Positions 1-4,378 of a stretch of 5,451 nt of DNA are shown one piece after another; the stretch's first letter is position 1, and each line of letters starts with the position of its first letter. The notes under the pieces are model-generated. The model was not told where the DNA came from. It was given only the letters and a program-made list of their open reading frames with translations, and searched no databases. Source of the stretch: Desulfobacteraceae bacterium (GTDB taxonomy: Bacteria > Desulfobacterota > Desulfobacteria > Desulfobacterales > Desulfosarcinaceae). Position numbers and translations under genes: made by a program. The stretch is from the NCBI GenBank assembly GCA_027031325.1, contig JALVRI010000268.1, forward strand, positions 1 to 5,451, written 5' to 3'.

Positions 1-710
1 CCGGACTTGAACAGAAACCGCGCGGCGACTTCACAATCCACCTTTTCGACAAGCGCAGGCACCATTTCCTGCGTTTCGGCGACATGAACCAGCAGAGCCT
101 GGCCGGGATGCCGGAAAAGTATTTCATCAACCTTGCCGCAAAGTCGAGAGACGAGCTGGAACAGTACTTTATCGCCCAGGAAATGCTGCTGCCGTCAAGG
201 CAGAAGATGGCCTACGTTTTTACCATATTCGATCTGAAACAATTCTTCACATCGCCCCAAGCCCGCATCGATCCTTCTTCGGTAAATCAAGAAGGGCTGG
301 ACGATTTCTTTATCGACAGGCTCTGCGCCCTGAACGTCGACAAGCAATTCTGGGCCGGAATGCAGGCCTGGCAAGGATTGCATCCCTATCTCGTTCGCTA
401 CGCCATAACTTTTTTCGACACCTCATCCATGCCAAGACGGCGTCCGGCGTGGATGGACGAAATGGAAGACTTCATCAACAGCCACCGGCGTTATACTCCC
501 CCAAGGAAAGTAAGGGTCAAGATGGACGAGGCTGCCAGGCTGTTTTCCGTAAGCTGGAAGGAGCTGGCCGGGATGAGCCGCAAGGAACTTTCCCGGCGCT
601 ACCGCAAGCTGGCCCTCGAGCACCATCCGGACCGTGGCGGAAACGTGAAAGTCTTCCGGCGCCTGACTGAAATTTATCACGCCTTGCTGCGACGCAAGCC
701 AAAGGGTTAG
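1..710 (+). CDS. C-terminal J-domain protein (5' end outside window)
   Basis: The reading frame is open from base 3 with no stop before it, so the gene begins upstream of the window; the ATG at 84 lies inside the frame and need not be the start. The last 60 or so residues form a DnaJ-type J domain: a helix with SRKELSRRYRKLALEHHPD, the invariant HPD tripeptide at bases 624-632, then RGG and a helix FRRLTEIYHALL. J domains stimulate the ATPase of Hsp70 (DnaK). Here the domain is at the extreme C-terminus, without the Gly/Phe and zinc-finger regions of DnaJ, so this is a specialised co-chaperone rather than DnaJ itself. The roughly 170 visible residues before it, rich in aromatic and charged residues, match no domain I recognise. 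There is no signal peptide or membrane segment in the visible part. The next gene starts 17 bases downstream on the same strand, suggesting co-transcription. The J-domain call is firm; the client and role are unknown. Confidence 0.87.
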   Translation, partial: GLEQKPRGDFTIHLFDKRRHHFLRFGDMNQQSLAGMPEKYFINLAAKSRDELEQYFIAQEMLLPSRQKMAYVFTIFDLKQFFTSPQARIDPSSVNQEGLDDFFIDRLCALNVDKQFWAGMQAWQGLHPYLVRYAITFFDTSSMPRRRPAWMDEMEDFINSHRRYTPPRKVRVKMDEAARLFSVSWKELAGMSRKELSRRYRKLALEHHPDRGGNVKVFRRLTEIYHALLRRKPKG

Positions 711-727
711 AAGGAAAACATCTTCCC

Positions 728-1093
728 ATGGCGGGTTATTCCAACATCTTGTTTTTTGCCGTGGCGGGAATCGCTGTCGGTATCGGGGCCGCCTTTTCAG
801 GCCTCGGAGGCGGTTTCCTGATGGTGCCCCTGCTCATATTCCTGGGCTACAGCGCCCAGAAAGCGGTCGGCACGTCTTTTTTGGCCATAATGGTGATTTC
901 GATGTCAGCCCTTGCGGCCCATGGAAAGCTTGCCAACGTGGAATGGCGCGCCGGAATAATCCTGGGCCTTGGAGGCATTATCGGCGCCCAGGCGGGCGCC
1001 CGGCTGGTCGAGCATGTCTCCACCGCCAATTTCAAGAAAATATTCGCCTTGATCCTGACGGCACTGGCCATTTACATGTTTTTCAAGAAGTGA
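728..1093 (+). CDS. half-length TauE/SafE (TSUP, DUF81) family membrane protein
   Basis: This 121-residue, very hydrophobic protein has about four membrane segments (roughly residues 5-27, 31-63, 74-93 and 102-119). Its GLGGGFLMVPLL block at residues 26-36, followed by AVGTS at 46-50 and a GAQAGARL stretch near 87-93, is characteristic of the TauE/SafE sulfite-exporter/TSUP family. Full-length members are around 250 residues with two homologous repeats; this protein holds only one repeat and ends cleanly at TGA, with no second half in any frame downstream. It probably works as a dimer, or pairs with another half-size protein. Transport of sulfite, sulfoacetate or another small anion is possible, but the substrate cannot be read from sequence. 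AAGGA at 711-715 is a plausible ribosome site about 12 bases before the ATG. It lies 17 bases after the J-domain gene. Family assignment is confident; function is not. Confidence 0.85.
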   Translation: MAGYSNILFFAVAGIAVGIGAAFSGLGGGFLMVPLLIFLGYSAQKAVGTSFLAIMVISMSALAAHGKLANVEWRAGIILGLGGIIGAQAGARLVEHVSTANFKKIFALILTALAIYMFFKK

Positions 1094-1102
1094 CGGTCTT
1101 CC

Positions 1103-1125
1103 AACCCGGATTTTGCACTTCAAAT
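1103..1125 (+). repeat. stop-codon-associated repeat, copy 1 (left arm of 23-bp inverted repeat)
   Basis: The sequence begins AACCCGGATTTTGCACTT and is an exact reverse complement of 1376-1398. It begins 9 bases after the TGA of the TSUP gene and has the same orientation relative to that gene as the other copies have relative to theirs. A transcript running through both arms could fold them into a long hairpin around the palindromic element. Confidence 0.85.
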
Positions 1126-1226
1126 TCCTGAAAAGAAGCAAATTCAACGTATTATTTCATAGTTACATGTATTTGTTCCCGGTCGCGCCTTCACCCAAAA
1201 GGTAAAGTTCAATCGGTAAAAATCTT

Positions 1227-1372
1227 TAGCAGGCTGTTGAAAAACTATTACGCTTGGCCATGCGGCGTTAAAATCCTCCTCAAAATGCTCATTTATTACC
1301 AATAAACTGCGCTTTTTCGTCGGATTTTGCCTTGCCTGGCCTGCGCTCATGACGTTTTTCAACAGCCTGTTA
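1227..1372. mobile_element. MITE-like palindromic element with TA flanks
   Basis: The ends are inverted repeats, 1227-1245 against 1354-1372, matching at 18 of 19 positions and containing CAGGCTGTTGAAAAAC. Internal blocks mirror about the same centre near 1299: GGCCA at 1256-1260 with TGGCC at 1337-1341, AAAATCC at 1270-1276 with GGATTTT at 1322-1328, and TTTATT at 1292-1297 with AATAAA at 1301-1306. The whole 146 bp can therefore fold as one imperfect hairpin. Both ends carry TA (1227-1228 and 1371-1372), which would fit a TA target duplication as made by IS630/Tc1-type transposases, though two bases alone prove little. It has no coding capacity, so it would need a transposase supplied in trans. 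It may also act as a bidirectional terminator between the convergent genes. Confidence 0.7.
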
Positions 1373-1375
1373 GGC

Positions 1376-1398
1376 ATTTGAAGTGCAAAATCCGGGTT
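1376..1398 (-). repeat. stop-codon-associated repeat, copy 2 (right arm of 23-bp inverted repeat)
   Basis: This is an exact reverse complement of 1103-1125. Read on the minus strand, its first A is the last base of the TGA stop codon of the 59-residue coiled-coil gene, giving TTGAACCCGGATTTTGC. Confidence 0.85.
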
Positions 1399-1577
1399 CA
1401 ACGCTCCAGTTGCCCATCGAGTATCCTGCGCAGTTCTTCTTTTTCAGCCCTGGCCTTGCGGAGACGCTCGCTTATGCGTGCTTTCTCCCGATCCGGCGCG
1501 TTCTGAAGCTCTCTTTCCAATTGCTCGACCTCACGGTGAAGTCGATAAAGATCCCTTGCCAACATGCGGATGGACAT
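1398..1577 (-). CDS. small coiled-coil protein, 59 residues
   Basis: An ATG at 1577 opens a 59-codon frame ending in TGA at 1400-1398. The protein starts MSIRMLARDLYRLHREVEQL and continues as highly charged heptad-like sequence (leucines and isoleucines spaced among E, R and K) to the end at ILDGQLER, apart from a short NAPD break near residues 26-29. It is predicted to be almost entirely helical, probably a helical hairpin or a dimeric coiled coil, cytoplasmic, with no signal peptide. GGAG lies about 9 bases before the ATG on the minus strand, a good ribosome site. It is the last gene of the leftward cluster, 47 bases after the MCE lipoprotein gene. From memory, short proteins with a similar MSIR..ARDLYRL opening recur in deltaproteobacteria, but I could not search for this. 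The function is unknown. Confidence 0.75.
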   Translation of the reverse strand: MSIRMLARDLYRLHREVEQLERELQNAPDREKARISERLRKARAEKEELRRILDGQLER

Positions 1578-1598
1578 TCCGGGTCACTCCATCAAACC

Positions 1599-1629
1599 CA
1601 ACTTGCAAGTTGCATAATCCGGGTTCAAA
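1599..1629 (-). repeat. stop-codon-associated repeat, copy 3, with a 14-bp palindrome
   Basis: On the minus strand the MCE lipoprotein gene stops with TGA at 1627-1625 and runs directly into ACCCGGATTATG, matching the other copies. It is followed by a perfect 14-bp palindrome, CAACTTGCAAGTTG, at 1599-1612. The copy occupies most of the 47-base spacer between the lipoprotein gene and the coiled-coil gene. It could be a weak terminator, an RNA-processing site or a protein binding site; no T run follows it. Confidence 0.75.
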
Positions 1630-2341
1630 TTCTTTTTATCTTCTCAAGCTGATCTTCCAGGGGCTTGATTTTTTCCTGCTCCCCGTATTGCTTCAATTTT
1701 TTCTTGAGTTCTTTCAGCCGCTTTTCAAGGTCGGGAATAACTTTTTCAACCACCGTTTCGCGGGCCATCTCGGCAGCCTCGCCGATTTTAGCGGCCAGAT
1801 CTTTAAGCTCCTGCTGCAACTGCTTGTAGCGCTCGCTCCTGGTCACGGCATCGAGGCTCTCGGCGGCCTTGCGGGCCAAATCGTGCATAACCCGCAAGCC
1901 TTCCTCGACCTGCTTCTGGAGGGTATCGCTCCAGGTTTCATAGCTGCATCCACCTTTGACCACCGCCCCGTCTTTCAGAACGTACTGCCCCCCGGAGCCG
2001 GGTCGAATGACGATTCCCTTGCGGCCCGTCCGGCTGGGATCATCGGCCAGGTCGAGACAACTGAACTTCTGGGGGAGATTTTCCAGGTCCCTGTCCAGCA
2101 CCAGGTGAACGATATAGCCGCTTCCATTGGCAGGATCGATATCCTCGACCTTGCCGACCTCTTTGCCGGAAAAATAGACCAGGTCTTTTTCCTGCAGGCC
2201 GTCAAGACGGTCGAAACGGGCATCAATGCGCATGTGGTGCCCGGTACAACCGGTGGGGCCCAGGACCAGAGCGGATATGATCAAGACTGAAATCAAGACT
2301 GGTTTGCAGGGGTTCATCTTCCGGTACCCGCAAGACAACAT
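1625..2341 (-). CDS. MCE (MlaD-like) domain lipoprotein with C-terminal coiled coil
   Basis: The 238-residue product starts with a basic n-region, a hydrophobic core (about 15-28) and GPTGC, a lipobox-like site with Cys32 as the predicted lipidated residue. Residues about 37-130 resemble an MCE domain: ARFDRLDGLQEKDLVYFSGK, then EVGKVEDI, then a strand with VHLVLDRDLENLP. These correspond to the GL..G..V...G..VG.V signature of MlaD, PqiB and Mce proteins, which bind lipid and move it between inner and outer membranes. Residues about 135-238 are highly charged helix and coiled coil, as often follows MCE domains. No MlaE permease or MlaF ATPase is present in the window. ATG 2341 is preferred because a perfect AGGAGG sits 5 bases upstream; the internal ATG at 2317 has no ribosome site. 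That AGGAGG overlaps the stop codon of the yceD-like gene, so the two are probably translationally coupled. The remote MCE call is moderately sure; lipid transport is inferred. Confidence 0.75.
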   Translation of the reverse strand: MLSCGYRKMNPCKPVLISVLIISALVLGPTGCTGHHMRIDARFDRLDGLQEKDLVYFSGKEVGKVEDIDPANGSGYIVHLVLDRDLENLPQKFSCLDLADDPSRTGRKGIVIRPGSGGQYVLKDGAVVKGGCSYETWSDTLQKQVEEGLRVMHDLARKAAESLDAVTRSERYKQLQQELKDLAAKIGEAAEMARETVVEKVIPDLEKRLKELKKKLKQYGEQEKIKPLEDQLEKIKRI

Positions 2342-2346
2342 TTTTT

Positions 2347-2352
2347 CCTCCT
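2347..2352 (-). promoter_or_regulatory. ribosome binding site overlapping the upstream stop codon
   Basis: A perfect AGGAGG lies on the minus strand, 5 bases before the lipoprotein ATG at 2341. Its first bases are the last two of the TAG stop codon (2353-2351) of the yceD-like gene. This fixes the start of the lipoprotein gene and implies that ribosomes finishing YceD can reinitiate on it. Confidence 0.85.
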
Positions 2353-2920
2353 AATCCGACCCGCCACCATCCAGTAGCACCTTCAACCCGGCAAAGGGTC
2401 CAGTCGGCCGCCGGGCCGGGCAATGGCAAGGGCCGAGGTTTAGATTCATGCCGCAATGGGGGCATAAGCCTTTGCATTGCGGGCTGCAAAGTGGCTTTAT
2501 GGGAATAGCCAATATCACCTGTTCCGCAACTGCCTGGCGCAGATCTATCTTCGAATCCTCAAAGGCTATCAGCTCGATTTGCTCGGCTGTCAGTTCAACT
2601 TCGTCTTCTTCAGGCTCCACGGCAGAGGCCGCCGGTTGATATACCAGTTCCAGGGATTGATCTATCAGGAGATCGAATTTTTCCAGGCAACGGCTGCAGT
2701 CCAGTTGAACGGCCGTTACCATCCGGCCGCTGGCGCGCACCAGGTCCTGTTCGGCCTTGATGGCCAGACTAAGTTCCACCGGCCTGGGAAAAAAGAGCTG
2801 CCTTCCGGAAGCCAATTCCTTCAGCAACGGGAAACGGACCGCCTTCCAGCTGCACTTGACCTCAAGATCGCGACCGGCAAGGTTGGATGTATCGATGATC
2901 AAGGCGTTTTCAATCCGCAT
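2351..2920 (-). CDS. yceD: YceD/DUF177 family protein (23S rRNA accumulation)
   Basis: The protein has the cysteine layout of the DUF177/YceD family: CSRC at residues 75-78 (counted from ATG 2920) and a C-terminal cluster C145, C149, C153, C156, C165 and C167, around GLCPHCGMNLNLGPCHC. An acidic linker (PEEDEVEL) lies between them. The length of 189 residues is normal. In E. coli and plants, YceD homologues are required for accumulation of 23S rRNA and are tied to large-subunit assembly; the cysteines may bind metal. yceD is usually followed directly by rpmF (ribosomal protein L32), but here a lipoprotein gene follows. I chose ATG 2920 because MRIENALIID resembles other family N-termini. A GTG at 2950 would add ten residues, but it sits in a hairpin and has only a very close GGGG before it. 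The start overlaps the end of the upstream gene by 11 bases. Confidence 0.88.
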   Translation of the reverse strand: MRIENALIIDTSNLAGRDLEVKCSWKAVRFPLLKELASGRQLFFPRPVELSLAIKAEQDLVRASGRMVTAVQLDCSRCLEKFDLLIDQSLELVYQPAASAVEPEEDEVELTAEQIELIAFEDSKIDLRQAVAEQVILAIPIKPLCSPQCKGLCPHCGMNLNLGPCHCPARRPTGPFAGLKVLLDGGGSD

Positions 2921-3212
2921 ACCCGCCCCGCTTTCGTCTCCCACGATCACCCCTTTTCAAGGGGTCTTCATCGCCTGCCGGACCGGGGGCTGAGAAAAAA
3001 ACAACTTCCCAACTCCAGCAACGCTCGTCATGCCGTAAGACATATAAACAGCCGTCACTTCCCAAGACCTTGAAGTACCTGTGATCAGGCCCAATCCAAC
3101 GGTCCAGGACGCGCACCACCTCGATCCGGCGCCGGCCGAGATCAAAACGGCGTGGTTCCTGCTGCCCGCGGTAGCCATCGTAACACTCGACCTTGGCCGG
3201 CAAAAAAGTCAT
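2910..3212 (-). CDS. uncharacterised small protein, 100 residues
   Basis: The first gene of the leftward cluster. Residues about 6-72 look like a compact beta-rich domain: PAKVECYDGYRG, then RRFDLGRRRIEVVRVLDRW, then HRYFKVLGSDGCLYVLRHDE and a tryptophan-bearing strand (WSWEVVFF). The last 28 residues are low-complexity, charged and glycine-rich (DRGRRKRGG) and probably disordered. There is no signal peptide or membrane segment. The pattern 'R-F-x-L-G-x-R-x-x-x-V-x-x-V-L-D-R-W' followed by 'Y-F-K-V...LYVLRHDE' looks like a genuine conserved family; it faintly recalls DUF6504-type small domains, from memory and with low confidence. GGGAAG lies just before the ATG, rather close for a ribosome site. 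Its 3' end overlaps the yceD-like start, so it is probably co-translated with it. I cannot assign a function. Confidence 0.75.
   Translation of the reverse strand: MTFLPAKVECYDGYRGQQEPRRFDLGRRRIEVVRVLDRWIGPDHRYFKVLGSDGCLYVLRHDERCWSWEVVFFSAPGPAGDEDPLKRGDRGRRKRGGYAD
2949..2965. repeat. 7-bp hairpin at the alternative yceD start
   Basis: ACCCCTT at 2949-2955 and AAGGGGT at 2959-2965 form a perfect stem with a 3-base loop. On the minus-strand mRNA the stem covers the alternative GTG start at 2950, within the end of the upstream gene. It may hold that start closed until ribosomes pass, or it may be incidental. It has no T run and is not a terminator. Confidence 0.45.
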
Positions 3213-3222
3213 CTCTTCCCGT

Positions 3223-3232
3223 CCCCCGGGGG
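3223..3232. repeat. GC palindrome in the leader of the leftward cluster
   Basis: CCCCCGGGGG is a perfect 10-bp palindrome about 10 bases upstream of the ATG at 3212, inside the predicted leader of the leftward transcript. A nearby AGGGGGT at 3241-3247 could pair with the C tract as an alternative. It lies close to the ribosome site and may affect translation; this is inference from base pairing only. Confidence 0.35.
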
Positions 3233-3263
3233 CCGATTACAGGGGGTCACAATTCAGGTTTGC

Positions 3264-3293
3264 TTGACACCCCGCTCAGCGTTTAATTATACA
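3264..3293 (+). promoter_or_regulatory. sigma70-type promoter for the dehydrogenase gene
   Basis: A perfect TTGACA -35 box at 3264-3269 is followed after 18 bases by TATACA at 3288-3293 (or after 17 by TTATAC). Transcription should begin near 3300, giving a leader of about 50 bases before the ATG at 3350. This is the best rightward promoter in the window. Confidence 0.7.
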
Positions 3294-3315
3294 CATTGTT
3301 TCATCATTCAGGCAA
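3286..3315 (-). promoter_or_regulatory. candidate leftward promoter, -10 overlapping the rightward one
   Basis: On the minus strand a perfect TATAAT occupies 3291-3286. TTGCCT, four of six matches to TTGACA, lies at 3315-3310 with an 18-base spacer. Transcription would begin near 3279 and run into the four-gene leftward cluster. The -10 boxes of the two divergent promoters share the same bases, so polymerase could occupy only one at a time. Confidence 0.5.
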
Positions 3316-3349
3316 ATTATCAATCGAAACACGAAAGGTGCTTGACAAA

Positions 3350-4246
3350 ATGACTCTTGACACCATCGGCTGGATAGGAACCGGGGTCATGGGGGCTTCC
3401 ATGTGCGGCCACCTGCTCAAAGCGGGCTACAAGGTCAACGTTTTCAACCGCAGCCGGCACAAGGCCGCCGGCTTGCTCGCCAAGGGGGCCGGATGGTGCG
3501 AGGGACCCGCCGCCGTGGCCCGCCAGAGCCGGATAGTTTTCCTCATGCTGGGATTTCCGGAGGACGTGGAGCAGGTCGTTTCAGGACCGCAAGGTCTGCT
3601 GGAAGCATGTGCTCCGGGAACCATAGTGGTCGACATGACCACATCCAGCCCGGACCTTGCCCTTAGAATCCATGAACTGGCCTCAGCAGCCGGTTGTGCC
3701 AGCCTGGACGCACCCGTATCCGGCGGTGATAGCGGCGCCCGACAGGCTTCCCTTGCCATCATGGTGGGAGGACGGGAAGAGGTCTTTGAGCAGGTGCTGC
3801 CCTTTTTCCGCCTGATGGGGGAAAACATCCGCCTAATGGGCGGTCCGGGTGCCGGTCAACACACCAAAATGAGCAACCAGATCCTGATTGCCGGCACCAT
3901 GATCGGAGTGGTCGAATCCCTGCTTTACGGTTTCAAGGCCGGCCTGGATCTTGACTGCCTGATAGAGGTGATCGGACAGGGAGCGGCCTCCTGCTGGTCC
4001 ATCAACAACCTTGGCCGGCGAATTGTCAAAAACGACTTCGAGCCGGGCTTCTACATCAAGCATTTCGTAAAGGACATGGGCATCGCCCTGCAAGAGGCCC
4101 GTCGAATGAACCTTTGCCTGCCAGGACTGGCCCTGGCCCACCAGTTCTATACCGCCGCCATGGCCTGCGGCCTGGAACAAAAAGGCACCCAGGCCCTCTA
4201 CAAGGTAATGGAAAGCCTCAACGGAATCGGGGGCCGATCACATTGA
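3350..4246 (+). CDS. NAD(P)-dependent beta-hydroxyacid dehydrogenase (3-hydroxyisobutyrate dehydrogenase family)
   Basis: The 298-residue product has the full architecture of the family. The N-terminal Rossmann fold has GWIGTGVMG at residues 7-15. The substrate-binding signature DAPVSGG is at 120-126. The catalytic lysine is K173 in GAGQHTKMSN, and the C-terminal all-helical domain has the KD pair at 241-242. Members oxidise beta-hydroxyacids such as 3-hydroxyisobutyrate or tartronate semialdehyde/glycerate, or reduce succinic semialdehyde, in the cytoplasm. Asn33-Arg34-Ser35 after the second strand, rather than an acidic residue, suggests preference for NADP(H), as in glyoxylate/succinic semialdehyde reductases; this is inference. 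ATG 3350 is chosen over the upstream ATG 3296 because AAAGGTG lies 9 bases before it, the Rossmann strand begins at once, and the predicted transcript starts near 3300. The length is normal and catalytic residues are intact. The exact substrate is unknown. Confidence 0.9.
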   Translation: MTLDTIGWIGTGVMGASMCGHLLKAGYKVNVFNRSRHKAAGLLAKGAGWCEGPAAVARQSRIVFLMLGFPEDVEQVVSGPQGLLEACAPGTIVVDMTTSSPDLALRIHELASAAGCASLDAPVSGGDSGARQASLAIMVGGREEVFEQVLPFFRLMGENIRLMGGPGAGQHTKMSNQILIAGTMIGVVESLLYGFKAGLDLDCLIEVIGQGAASCWSINNLGRRIVKNDFEPGFYIKHFVKDMGIALQEARRMNLCLPGLALAHQFYTAAMACGLEQKGTQALYKVMESLNGIGGRSH

Positions 4247-4254
4247 ACCCGGAT
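4244..4254 (+). repeat. stop-codon-associated repeat, copy 4 (short)
   Basis: The dehydrogenase gene ends in TGAACCCGGAT, identical over 11 bases to the stop-codon junctions of copies 2 and 3. It continues CATGAATTT, where copy 3 has TATGCAACT, so similarity fades after about 15 bases. The stop codon is again part of the repeat, and the orientation relative to the gene is the same. Confidence 0.65.
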
Positions 4255-4378
4255 CATGAATTTCTTTGCGAGCCGGACGGAAAACAGGTATGCATGGGTA
4301 AGGTGCCGCAATGGGTGACGGCCTGAGCTGACCCGGCCCGGGCTGCCAAACGGATCGCAAACACCAAGGGAGAACCCG

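Larger units (their letters stand above)
1094..1397. other. intergenic stretch between convergent genes, filled by repeats
   Basis: These 304 bases between the rightward TSUP gene and the leftward small coiled-coil gene contain no credible coding sequence on either strand. They hold a 23-bp perfect inverted repeat at the two edges and a MITE-like palindromic element at 1227-1372. The remainder, about 1126-1226, is AT-rich with no recognisable motif. Both neighbouring genes end here, so the region must supply terminators for both. No classic GC hairpin followed by a T run is visible, and the palindromes may serve instead. Confidence 0.7.

Noticed and set aside
1478..2290. A 270-codon open frame on the plus strand, longer than the lipoprotein gene it faces
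   Set aside because: It is the antisense of the MCE lipoprotein gene. It has no ribosome site and reads as leucine/phenylalanine-rich sequence with no domain, while the minus strand has a perfect AGGAGG, a lipobox and a coiled coil.
2477..3073. A 198-codon open frame on the plus strand
   Set aside because: It is antisense to the yceD-like gene, whose cysteine signature is unmistakable. The plus-strand translation has no recognisable features.
3342..3347. A second TTGACA near the dehydrogenase start
   Set aside because: It lies between the ribosome site and the ATG, with no suitable -10 box before the coding sequence.
3296..3349. Upstream ATG for the dehydrogenase, adding 18 residues
   Set aside because: It would begin at or before the predicted transcription start and has no ribosome site. 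The extra residues precede a Rossmann strand that normally begins at the N-terminus.
3427..4180. Two minus-strand open frames (3427-3828 and 3833-4180)
   Set aside because: Both are antisense shadows of the dehydrogenase gene, which has all its family motifs on the plus strand.
4266..4294. Possible promoter TTGCGA-17-TATGCA before the acyltransferase gene
   Set aside because: Only four of six and three of six matches; too weak to list without transcript data.
4255..4317. A 20-codon frame starting at ATG 4255 just after the dehydrogenase
   Set aside because: It is very short, starts inside repeat copy 4, and has no ribosome site or recognisable content.
4336..4343. GCCCGGGC palindrome as a terminator after the dehydrogenase
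   Set aside because: It is only 8 bp, leaves no loop, and has no T run after it.
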